DNA from: Deltaproteobacteria bacterium
GTDB lineage: Bacteria; Desulfobacterota; Binatia; UBA9968
Assembly (NCBI GenBank): GCA_005879435.1
Contig: VBKX01000221.1
Span: forward strand, 1 to 6,477
Direction of reading: 5' to 3'
DNA length: 6,477 nt
Below are positions 1-5,648 of the stretch, one piece after another (positions within the stretch are counted from its first letter, which is position 1; each line of letters begins with the position of its first letter). The position numbers and the translations under genes were made by a program. The notes under the pieces are model-generated. The model ran no database searches, had not been told where the DNA came from, and saw only the letters and a list, made by a program, of their open reading frames with translations.

Positions 1-74
1 GTTTCCGACGGCGTCACGCTGAGCGGGTCGCGCGTCATCACGTCAACCATCTTCATCCGACTGTATTTTCCCAC
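1..74 (-). CDS. CBS-domain protein, N-terminal fragment (runs off the left edge)
   Basis: Only about 24 codons lie in the window, read leftward. From the Met at 50 they give MVDVMTRDPLSVTPSE. This is the usual opening of a CBS domain (V-x-D-V-M-T-x-x-P-x-x-V-x-P), the adenosyl-ligand-binding module found alone or fused to enzymes, channels and kinases. Possible starts are GTG at 74, ATG at 56 and ATG at 50, all in one frame. I prefer GTG 74, because a strong ribosome binding site (GGAAAGGAG) ends 6 bases before it, while the two ATGs sit 24 or more bases away. The gene follows the decayed iron-sulfur fragment closely on the same strand. What lies beyond the first strand of the CBS domain cannot be seen, so the full protein type (stand-alone CBS pair or fusion) is unknown. 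Confidence 0.7.
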   Translation of the reverse strand, partial: MGKYSRMKMVDVMTRDPLSVTPSE

Positions 75-80
75 GGCCGA

Positions 81-89
81 CTCCTTTCC
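81..89 (-). promoter_or_regulatory. Ribosome binding site GGAAAGGAG for the CBS-domain gene
   Basis: Read leftward, GGAAAGGAG is a near-ideal Shine-Dalgarno sequence. Its AGGAG core (85-81) is separated by six bases from GTG at 74-72. This spacing decides for the GTG start over the in-frame ATGs at 56 and 50. It lies just beyond the stop codon (94-92) of the decayed upstream reading frame. Confidence 0.65.
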
Positions 90-91
90 AA

Positions 92-346
92 TCAACGATT
101 GCGACGCTGCTTTTCAAACCTCAATCTGCCATAATGAGCACAGCGTATGCCAAAGATTGCTGGAAGATCTTTCAGCAATTTCATTGATTTCAATTGAATC
201 GCGGAGCGACCTTTCGCGCCCCTGATGGCTCCAATCGATCGTCGTGGTAGAGCTAGGAATCTAGCTGCCGACGACTGAACTGTGGATAGAATCGTGCGGC
301 CCTCGTCGAATTCGTAAGTCGCGCCATTGACGGTGACACCAGGCAT
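92..346 (-). pseudogene. Decayed N-terminal [2Fe-2S] ferredoxin-like domain (NuoG/HoxU/FdhA type)
   Basis: The open frame from ATG 346 begins PGVTVNGATYEFDEGRTIL, which resembles the first strands of the plant-type [2Fe-2S] domain at the N-terminus of NuoG, HoxU and NAD-linked formate dehydrogenase alpha subunits. After about residue 24 that frame becomes unlike the family. Another frame of the same strand (about 265-230) instead reads LYHDDRLEPSGA, matching the family motif L-C-H-D-D-R-L-x-P-x-G-A with Tyr in place of the first Cys. The first frame then resumes with GRSAIQLKS, where C-R-L-C-x-V-x-x-K would be expected. Cluster cysteines are therefore missing and at least two frame changes plus small deletions are needed. 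I infer a dead remnant cut off after the ferredoxin domain, not a working 84-residue protein. A purine-rich GGAAG still precedes the ATG, and it lies 33 bases downstream of the cytochrome c gene. The alternative is a coincidental ORF, but motif matches in two frames in the right order argue against this. Confidence 0.55.
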
Positions 347-379
347 GTTTCTTCCGCCAAGGTTTCGTCGATCGCGAAA

Positions 380-787
380 CTACTTCTTTTGCAGAGTGCC
401 GATGTACTCGGCGATTGTCTTGGCCTTTAAAAGTGTCGTGAGTTCAGGATATTTTTTCCCTTCTGCTTCGCTGCGAAAAATTTCGCCCCATACGGGCATC
501 GCCCGGTCGCCGTGGGCGCGAACGAGGCGTCGACCGTCGATGGTCGCGATCACGTCATCGAGGGGGTAACTGCCCTTGTGCTTCTTGGCCAAGCCTGTGA
601 GATCGGGGACCTTGACTTTCAAATCGCGGCTGACCGGACCGTCGCCTTTGCCCTCTCGGCCGTGGCACGAGCTACAGTACTGCAAATACATTTGTTGACC
701 TCCGTTTGGATCCGCGCCGAAGGTTTTCTCTTGAGGAGTAAGAAACAACATCGCTGTTATTCCGCAAAGCAGAAGTCTCATTGGCAT
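380..787 (-). CDS. Exported monohaem c-type cytochrome (class I, about 135 aa)
   Basis: This is a small soluble electron carrier expected in the periplasm. Residues 1-25 form a signal peptide (Arg4, hydrophobic stretch LLLCGITAMLFL, probable cleavage after FGA). The haem attachment motif C38-S-S-C41-H42 follows at the start of the mature domain, preceded by the typical G-x-x-x-Y-x-x-Y helix. Met97 in AMPVWG is the likely sixth haem ligand, as in class I / cbb3-type cytochrome c domains. Only one CxxCH is present. The C-terminal helix (IAEYIGTLQ) is complete, so the protein is intact. ATG 787 is chosen over ATG 781 because AAGGA stands about 10 bases before it. Cys8 is not in a convincing lipobox. 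No oxidase or dehydrogenase partner is left next to it. The downstream iron-sulfur fragment suggests a redox operon that has been broken up, which is inference. Confidence 0.9.
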   Translation of the reverse strand: MPMRLLLCGITAMLFLTPQEKTFGADPNGGQQMYLQYCSSCHGREGKGDGPVSRDLKVKVPDLTGLAKKHKGSYPLDDVIATIDGRRLVRAHGDRAMPVWGEIFRSEAEGKKYPELTTLLKAKTIAEYIGTLQKK

Positions 788-1088
788 TGTCGGGATTCCT
801 TTCGCGGACGTTTATTGGTTCGCCCCGGTGCAACCTAAACGCAAAACAGGTGCCTTGCAACTAATGTTGCATCGACTTGACGCGTACTCAATTGACAAGT
901 CGGCTTCTCAACGTTGAGAGACCGAGTCAGCACGCTTCGCGATGTTGAAAAATCTCACCGTGCAATGCGAACCCTCAGTAGAATAAGCTGCTGCCCGATC
1001 TGATAAAATCACAAATAACCTCTGGTCGGCGATTTGGCACTAAACCTGCGTCTTTATTCGATTGAAATGTTTGGGGGAGGTGCGAGTC
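788..1088. other. Divergent intergenic region between the cytochrome c and zinc-ribbon genes
   Basis: About 300 bases without a supportable gene lie between two divergently read genes. They hold an inverted repeat TGCAAC-TAAT-GTTGCA (856-871), two TTGAC direct repeats (877-881 and 892-896, the second extended to a consensus -35 TTGACA at 892-897), and a 14-bp perfect palindrome (906-919). A possible -10-like GATAAA lies at 1002-1007 without a good -35 box. I could not assign a full -35/-10 pair for either gene. Short ORFs crossing 672-860 on the minus strand and 512-838 on the plus strand have no supporting motif and overlap the cytochrome gene. Confidence 0.5.
906..919. promoter_or_regulatory. 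Perfect 14-bp palindrome TCTCAACGTTGAGA, candidate operator
   Basis: The two halves TCTCAAC and GTTGAGA are exact reverse complements. Outside two mismatched pairs the symmetry continues to 901-924 (10 of 12 positions paired). The site lies 9 bases after a consensus TTGACA (892-897), where a -10 region for rightward transcription would be. It sits in the gap between two divergent genes, a usual place for a repressor or activator site. The binding protein is unknown and chance cannot be excluded. Confidence 0.35.
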
Positions 1089-1415
1089 ATGGCGGACGAG
1101 AAGGACAGATTTGGCGATACGATGAGGCTGATCGAGCGCGCCAAGGAAAATATGTATTTTGCCGAGCGCGATCGCGAGCTGCTGGAAAAGCTTCGCGGCC
1201 AGTTGCAAAAAGTCGACAAAATCAGTGGCGAACTGCGCTGTCCCAAATGCTCTGGCCGACGGGAGAGCTACACGTTCGAGGGCTTTCTCCTGGACCGTTG
1301 CCACGAGTGCGGCGGCGTATGGATGGATCGCGGCGAGCTGGAGGCCGTCGTGCGCAAAATCAGCCGCGGGCCGCTCGGCGTCTGGATTGATAAATTGACG
1401 GCCAAGGTGGATTGA
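1089..1415 (+). CDS. zf-TFIIB-like zinc-ribbon protein (108 aa)
   Basis: The protein has two parts. Residues 1-47 are a charged, probably coiled-coil helix rich in Glu, Lys and Arg. Residues 48-85 form a zinc ribbon of the zf-TFIIB type, with ligands C51-P-K-C54 and C71-H-E-C74, followed by the family signature G-G-V-W-M-D-R-G-E-L-E. Residues 86-108 are a short tail. Proteins with this domain are small, cytosolic and mostly uncharacterised; a role in nucleic-acid or protein binding is assumed from the fold rather than shown. An upstream in-frame ATG at 1062 has no ribosome binding site. ATG 1089 has GGGGGAGG ending 8 bases before it, so I use that start. A second reading frame begins 22 bases after the stop with its own strong ribosome binding site, so the two are probably co-transcribed. 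Confidence 0.85.
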   Translation: MADEKDRFGDTMRLIERAKENMYFAERDRELLEKLRGQLQKVDKISGELRCPKCSGRRESYTFEGFLLDRCHECGGVWMDRGELEAVVRKISRGPLGVWIDKLTAKVD

Positions 1416-1424
1416 ATCCTAGGG

Positions 1425-1430
1425 AAGGAG
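1425..1430 (+). promoter_or_regulatory. Ribosome binding site AAGGAG of the 55-residue ORF
   Basis: AAGGAG stands 7 bases before ATG 1438, which is ideal spacing. It lies in the 22-base gap after the zinc-ribbon gene. It is the main reason to regard the short reading frame that follows as translated. Confidence 0.6.
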
Positions 1431-1437
1431 TCATCCG

Positions 1438-1605
1438 ATGGGAGCAACTTGGAAAAAGTACGACGCGACTTACAAAAAGAGAGTGGATTTCGACCTCGCA
1501 AAAATCCCCGGGAAAGATTCACTCAATCTGTGTGGCTGCGGGAGCTACCGCCGGTCAAAATTTAATTCAATCCTCGTGATCAGGCCGCACTGCGGCACGC
1601 AATGA
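1438..1605 (+). CDS. Unrecognised 55-residue small protein with CGC and HC motifs
   Basis: The frame from ATG 1438 to TGA 1603-1605 encodes 55 residues beginning MGATWKKYDATYKKRVDFDL. I do not recognise the family. The first half is rich in Lys, Tyr and Asp. The second half has C32-G-C34-G and H51-C52-G, which could bind a metal together or with a partner. No signal peptide or membrane segment is seen. Support for reality comes from the AAGGAG site at ideal spacing and the 22-base gap behind the zinc-ribbon gene, suggesting a two-gene operon. The 3' end overlaps the end of the opposite release-factor-like gene by 39 bases, so the last 13 codons are under double constraint, or the native C-terminus was altered. 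A run of seven T follows the stop at 1606-1612. Function is unknown. Confidence 0.55.
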   Translation: MGATWKKYDATYKKRVDFDLAKIPGKDSLNLCGCGSYRRSKFNSILVIRPHCGTQ

Positions 1606-1989
1606 TTTTTTTCCCCCCTGGTGCTGCTTGTCCGCGAGGAGGCGAAGCCTGGCGCGCCGCGAGCGTTTTCTTTTCTGACGGCGGATCTTGGCGATCCGCT
1701 GCTCTTCGTCGCTGGCCGCTCCTTTGATTGCCGCCTCGATCTTGTCTGTTAAAAGTCTTCGAGCCAAAAACCGGTTGAGCGCCTGGGACCGCTCCTTCTG
1801 GCACTTGACCCGAATCCCGGTGGGGTGATGATGGAGTAGTACGCAGCTCGAAACCTTGTTGACGTTCTGGCCGCCTGCCCCCGAAGATCGGACGAATTGC
1901 TCTTCGATGTCCTGCTCGCGTATGCTTAACGCGCGCATGCGTTCGAGCAGCTGCTTTTCTTTTACGGAAGAAACCGGGAACGGTGCCAT
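1567..1989 (-). CDS. Release-factor-like peptidyl-tRNA hydrolase with GGQ motif (140 aa)
   Basis: This is a stand-alone RF-1 catalytic domain lacking the codon-recognition domains of RF1/RF2. The hallmark is S35-S-G-A-G39-G40-Q41-N-V-N-K, whose GGQ loop hydrolyses the peptidyl-tRNA ester at the ribosome. It continues with T-G-I-R-V-K-C-Q and E-R-S-Q-A-L-N-R, typical of RF-like proteins related to ArfB and mitochondrial C12orf65. Residues about 98-128 form a very basic tail (R-R-Q-K-R-K-R-S-R-R). In ArfB such a tail enters the empty mRNA channel of stalled ribosomes, so a rescue role is likely here by analogy. ATG 1989 lies 9 bases after the stop of the threonine dehydratase gene and no clear Shine-Dalgarno sequence is seen, so translation may be coupled to that gene. 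Whether it acts as ArfB does or is another RF-like branch cannot be decided here. Confidence 0.85.
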   Translation of the reverse strand: MAPFPVSSVKEKQLLERMRALSIREQDIEEQFVRSSGAGGQNVNKVSSCVLLHHHPTGIRVKCQKERSQALNRFLARRLLTDKIEAAIKGAASDEEQRIAKIRRQKRKRSRRARLRLLADKQHQGGKKSLRAAVRPDHED

Positions 1990-1998
1990 GGCGGGGTG

Positions 1999-3207
1999 CT
2001 AGGGCTCGTTTTTGATCTTGAATTTGTCGATGCGCAGAGTCTGATAAATACGCTGGATATGCTCCGCGCCCGTTGTTTCGAGGATCAGTTCGACTTCGGT
2101 CTCGCCTATGGCCATCTCGCCGAAGCCGCGGCTTTGACTGATCTGCAAGATGTTGGCTCCCAGATCGGCGATCCGCTGTGTGAGCCGCGCCAAGCTGCCT
2201 GGGCGGTCCGAAATGACGATGGCGAATCTCCCCAGGCGGCCGTCCTGGATCAGGCCGGATTCAATGATGCGCGAGATCAAATTCATATCGATGTTGCCGC
2301 CCGAGATGATTATGCCAACGTTCTTACCGGCGAGCGAAACTTTCTTGTTGAGCAAAGTCGCGAGCGCCACGGCCGCCGCGCCCTCGGCGACGGTTTTTTC
2401 GATTTCGAGCAGCGTCAGGACGGCATTCGCGATTTCGCCTTCGCTCACCGTGACGATTTCATCGACATAATTTTTCACCAACTCGAACGGTGTCGCGCCG
2501 ACCGCACGCACGGCGATGCCGTCGGCGATCGTCGTTGACGCAGGAATCTGCGTCGGCGCTCCTGCCTCCAGCGCCGCCTTCATCGACGGCACCGCTTCGG
2601 CTTGCACGCCGATGACGCGGATTTTGGGAATGAGCGTTTTGATGGCGAGTGCGATGCCGGCGACCAACCCGCCGCCGCCCACCGGCACGATCATGGCGTC
2701 CAAATCCGGATTCTGTTCATAGAGCTCGACACCAATCGTGCCCTGGCCGGCAACGATCCACGGATCGTCGAACGCGGAAATGAACGTCAAATTTCGCTCG
2801 TTGCTCATGCGCAGCGCCTCGGCCAGAGCCGAGTCGTAGTCGCCGCCGCAAAGCACGCTCTCGGCGCCGTACTGGCGCACGCGCGTGACTCTGACGAGTG
2901 GCGCGGAGGTCGGCATGACGATCGTTGCAGCGATATTCAGGCGCCGGCTGTGATAGGCGACGGCCATGCCGTGATTGCCCGCGCTGGCGGCGATCACGCC
3001 GCGCCGGACTTCTTGCGGAGTCAGCGTCAGCAATCGGTTGAGCGCGCCGCGTTCTTTGAACGAGCCGGTCAATTGCAAATTCTCCAGCTTGAAAAAGACC
3101 CGGTTGCCGGTCATTCCGCTGATCGTCTCCGAGCGCGGAAAAGGGGAAAGATAGACCTGGTCCTCGATGCGCTCGCGCGCCTCTTCGATATCGACGAAGG
3201 TGATCAT
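1999..3207 (-). CDS. Threonine ammonia-lyase (threonine dehydratase), PLP-dependent with C-terminal ACT domain
   Basis: It deaminates L-threonine (often also serine) to 2-oxobutanoate and ammonia in the cytosol. Depending on context it feeds isoleucine synthesis or threonine breakdown. The fold-type II PLP domain covers residues about 5-320. Lys51 in T-G-S-F-K-E-R-G-A forms the Schiff base, S75-A-G-N-H-G binds substrate, the G177-G-G-G-L loop holds the PLP phosphate, and S302-G-G-N contacts the pyridine nitrogen. Residues about 327-400 form a single ACT domain (D-R-P-G-S-L followed by G-A-N-I-L), an effector-binding module. The length of 402 residues and single ACT domain fit the ilvA_1Cterm type, rather than E. 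coli IlvA, which has two ACT-like repeats, or the short TdcB. No good Shine-Dalgarno sequence precedes ATG 3207, but the homologous N-terminus fits it. The release-factor-like gene follows after 9 bases, probably as an operon. Confidence 0.93.
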   Translation of the reverse strand: MITFVDIEEARERIEDQVYLSPFPRSETISGMTGNRVFFKLENLQLTGSFKERGALNRLLTLTPQEVRRGVIAASAGNHGMAVAYHSRRLNIAATIVMPTSAPLVRVTRVRQYGAESVLCGGDYDSALAEALRMSNERNLTFISAFDDPWIVAGQGTIGVELYEQNPDLDAMIVPVGGGGLVAGIALAIKTLIPKIRVIGVQAEAVPSMKAALEAGAPTQIPASTTIADGIAVRAVGATPFELVKNYVDEIVTVSEGEIANAVLTLLEIEKTVAEGAAAVALATLLNKKVSLAGKNVGIIISGGNIDMNLISRIIESGLIQDGRLGRFAIVISDRPGSLARLTQRIADLGANILQISQSRGFGEMAIGETEVELILETTGAEHIQRIYQTLRIDKFKIKNEP

Positions 3208-3455
3208 GTCAGAATCACGTTAGAATGAAACGAGCGGAGGGCGCAAGGTCAGCGGGCGGTATTCGCCGCTTTCCCCACCGGTCCCGGACACTTCGCAATG
3301 AAAATCATCTTTTAACGCAGGCGCATTGCAAACCACTGAGAAAGCGGGTCCAGCGGGGGAAGTGTTGGGAGTGGGCGGCCAACTTCTGCGAAGCGCAGTA
3401 AGTTCAGCGGAGCGGCTATAAAGTAGCTGAGAGTCGAGATTCGCCGGACCCAGGT
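3208..3455. other. Intergenic region between the ExeA-like and threonine dehydratase genes
   Basis: This 248-base gap holds the 5' region of the threonine dehydratase gene and the 3' end of the ExeA-like gene, both read leftward. Two stem-forming repeats are visible: AGCGGGCG/CGCCGCT around GTATT (about 3251-3270, one bulge) and the repeat at 3381-3404. I found no convincing -35/-10 pair and no gene. Confidence 0.45.
3381..3404 (-). repeat. Imperfect inverted repeat downstream of the ExeA-like gene, possible transcript end
   Basis: AACTT-CTGCG and CGCAG-T-AAGTT pair over ten bases around a three-base loop, with one bulged base (T3399). It lies 52 bases past the stop of the leftward ExeA-like gene. 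A hairpin at this place would fit a transcript 3' end, but no T-run follows in the direction of transcription, so it is not a standard intrinsic terminator. Confidence 0.3.
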
Positions 3456-5108
3456 CTATTTGCGCTTCTGAAAAAAGGCGTCTTCGCGATGAACGTAGCC
3501 ATGGATGGTCTCGTTTCCCAAAGTGCGCACTTGGTAGTAGTCCCCCGTCCTACCCGAAACGTTGACGTGACTCCCGGGTTTAAGAGTGGCAATGATATCC
3601 GCATTAGAAGTCGGTTTTCCCCGAACGAAGGAAGCTGCGACTACGTCAAAGTTGCCGGTACCCGGCGTCTTTTCTTTATCGTCTCGGCGCGGGCCGCTAT
3701 TTTCGGATTGTTTGTCATCTCCCAACGTTGGTCCCGCTGCGATTTTTTGCAAATTCAGATTATTTACCGTGGCGTAGATAGTTTCGTTGGTTCCGAGCGG
3801 TGCCGCCGCGCTGTGCCGATCTGCTGCGGCGATCTTTGAATCGGCAGCCGTCGGAGATTTGTCTGCATTGTTCTTGCCTACGGGTTCGGGTGTGGACGGT
3901 TCCGGTAGCGTTGCTTGTGGAATCATCCTCGATGAAATTTCATCAGCGGTGCGCAACTTGGCGTATTTGTTTTCTTCGCCGCCATTGCCGACGGTAGATT
4001 CGTCATGACCGGCTAATTCGAGAACGACCTTTCCCCCTTTTTCCGAATAGAGGAATACGCCCAGAATCGTCAACGTGACGACAATCATTAAGGCGCCAAT
4101 CGATTGCCTCACACGGCTTTCGTTCTTGGCGGAGACAATCGCAGGGCCATCTATAAGGGCCGGAAAGTAATCGGACTTTGTCTTGATCGGTTCCTCGGTA
4201 GTTGAGAAATCGCGTTCCTCTGCCTGTACCGCTCTGGCCCCTTCCTTTTCTGCCGTAGGATTTATTAGCGTCTGCGCCCAGATTTCCCTTTCTGTCGGAG
4301 TTCGGTTGATGAGCAAATCATCAGTAACCTCGTCGATCATGGTCGCGCAAACTTTAAATTCTGCCATCGCATACGCAATCACGAGGGCATTGTCACAGAT
4401 GATGTTGATGAGGCGGGGGATACCTTTCGAAGACAGGGCAATTTTTTTTACCGCGTCAGGGTCGAACAGATCCGTGCATCTATGGCCAATGGTCTGCAGT
4501 CTCGAATCGATGTAGGCGCCCACCTCGTCTGCGCCAATGGGTTCGAGCCGGCAGCGCAGCGCGACCCGTTGCTTGAGTTGGCGAAGATTCGCTTGATTCA
4601 GTTTGCGTTCAAGCTCGGGTTGCCCGATCAAGACCATGTGTAGAAGCTTGTCCTTGTCGGTTTCGAGATTGCCGAGGAGCCTCAACTCTTCCAGAATCTC
4701 GGGGCTCAGGTCTTGCGCCTCGTCGATCAGCAGCGCGACGACATTTCCTGCCGTAAGTTGTTCGATCAGATATTCGTTGAGCTGGCCGATCATCGTTAGC
4801 TTGTCGTCAGTGGAGATCGGCAAGCCCAGGTCATGTAAAATGAGACGAAGCAACTCGGTGAAACTGACAAGCGTGTTACATACGTAAGCCAGCTTAATGT
4901 TGGATTCGAAACTGCGCATCGCCTTTCTGAGCAGAGTCGTTTTCCCTGTCCCTGCTTCACCGGCAACCACGACGAAGCCTTTGCGCGCATCGATGCCGTA
5001 ACACAAGGTCGCCAGCGCCTCGCGATAGACTGCGTTGGAGTAATAAAACTGCGGGTCGGGGGTCACGCCGAACGGCGCTTCGCGAAATTTGAAATGAGCG
5101 TTATACAT
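3456..5108 (-). CDS. ExeA/GspA-like AAA+ ATPase with one membrane segment and C-terminal SH3-like domain (550 aa)
   Basis: Numbered from ATG 5108, residues 1-60 carry the family opening (M-Y-N, then A-P-F-G-V-T-P-D-P). Walker A is G50-E-A-G-T-G-K-T57 and Walker B is L-L-I-D129-E130. The sensor region I-G-Q-P-E-L lies near 161-166 and the G-I-P-R-L-I-N motif near 229-235. A linker follows, then one hydrophobic segment (about 337-354), a long Pro/Ser/charged low-complexity stretch, and an SH3-like domain (about 487-547: L-K-P-G-S, Y-Y-Q-V-R, G-Y-V-H). ExeA/GspA proteins use a cytoplasmic ATPase and a periplasmic peptidoglycan-binding domain to help place the type II secretin; related ATPases (TIGR03015) accompany PEP-CTERM/exosortase loci. 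No GspB, secretin or exosortase gene is in the window, so the assignment stays general. ATG 5120 would add four residues, but GAGG just before 5108 and family alignment favour 5108. Confidence 0.88.
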   Translation of the reverse strand: MYNAHFKFREAPFGVTPDPQFYYSNAVYREALATLCYGIDARKGFVVVAGEAGTGKTTLLRKAMRSFESNIKLAYVCNTLVSFTELLRLILHDLGLPISTDDKLTMIGQLNEYLIEQLTAGNVVALLIDEAQDLSPEILEELRLLGNLETDKDKLLHMVLIGQPELERKLNQANLRQLKQRVALRCRLEPIGADEVGAYIDSRLQTIGHRCTDLFDPDAVKKIALSSKGIPRLINIICDNALVIAYAMAEFKVCATMIDEVTDDLLINRTPTEREIWAQTLINPTAEKEGARAVQAEERDFSTTEEPIKTKSDYFPALIDGPAIVSAKNESRVRQSIGALMIVVTLTILGVFLYSEKGGKVVLELAGHDESTVGNGGEENKYAKLRTADEISSRMIPQATLPEPSTPEPVGKNNADKSPTAADSKIAAADRHSAAAPLGTNETIYATVNNLNLQKIAAGPTLGDDKQSENSGPRRDDKEKTPGTGNFDVVAASFVRGKPTSNADIIATLKPGSHVNVSGRTGDYYQVRTLGNETIHGYVHREDAFFQKRK

Positions 5109-5526
5109 AGCGCCTCGCATGCGCAGGAAAGTTTGCCGTCGGCAACGCGTAGCAACTTGCTTGAAGGTTTCGTTTTGCCGTTTTCATCCGTTGCCGGCTG
5201 ATCAATGGATTCATTTGTCTCAAAGCTTTCCGTTACCCTCTGGTGAAACGAGCGATCCGTAATTGCTAACGGCGTAATGTGTCACTATCTTTTTCATACG
5301 GAATCAGTGTGTTCAATAGTTAATAATCTTTTTGAAGCTCTACGCTGTCTCAGTTGTCTTCAATTGTCCATGATTATTCCGTCGAAGGTAAAAGTTTCAC
5401 TATCGACTAGACTCGGCTTCCGCCTTTGATGGTAAATTTTGACGCGCCAACCGCTCGCGCGTATTGAACGAATGTCGTGAGAATTGAGTTACGAATTTCA
5501 GACACCTGCCATGCGATCTGGGTCAG

Positions 5527-5547
5527 GGCATATAATAGTGATATGCC
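5527..5547 (+). promoter_or_regulatory. Promoter -10 box TATAAT inside a perfect 7+7 inverted repeat
   Basis: GGCATAT and ATATGCC are exact reverse complements separated by AATAGTG. A perfect -10 hexamer TATAAT lies at 5531-5536, overlapping the left arm. Transcription would begin near 5543 and give a leader of about 135 bases before the iron transporter gene. No good -35 hexamer is found at 16-18 bases. A regulator bound to the repeat would therefore block, or be needed for, this promoter. The repeat does not obviously match a Fur box or the Irr-bound ICE motif; the regulator is unknown. Confidence 0.5.
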
Positions 5548-5648
5548 GGCGCTCGCTATCACGTGCTTTGAAGGCTTTCTTTCCTTCCGTACAGCTCCTT
5601 GCAGACTAAGGCTGTGGCAAGCAACTTAAAGTGTTGTAGTGCGCTAGG

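Noticed and set aside
512..838. 108-codon plus-strand frame over the cytochrome c gene
   Set aside because: Antisense to the CxxCH-containing gene and without a family signature or ribosome binding site.
1062..1088. Longer start (ATG 1062) for the zinc-ribbon gene
   Set aside because: No ribosome binding site lies before 1062, and the strong GGGGGAGG site lies between it and ATG 1089, inside the proposed extension.
1584..1612. Intrinsic terminator candidate: GCCGC-ACT-GCGGC stem followed by seven T
   Set aside because: The stem is only five pairs and the T-run begins 9 bases after it, too far for a standard terminator. It also lies inside coding sequence of the opposite gene.
1996..2538. 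180-codon plus-strand reading frame
   Set aside because: It lies fully antisense to the threonine dehydratase gene, has no recognisable motif and no ribosome binding site; long antisense frames are usual in GC-rich genes.
2602..3228. 208-codon plus-strand reading frame
   Set aside because: Also antisense to the threonine dehydratase gene, whose catalytic motifs prove the minus strand is coding. Its sequence (rich in Ala, Arg, Asp, His) is typical of a shadow frame.
4540..4560. tRNA-like GGGTTCGAGCC string
   Set aside because: It is inside the ExeA-like coding sequence and no cloverleaf arms could be found around it.
5277..5429. 50-codon plus-strand frame in the large intergenic gap
   Set aside because: No Shine-Dalgarno sequence before its ATG, no motif and an AT-rich composition like surrounding non-coding DNA.
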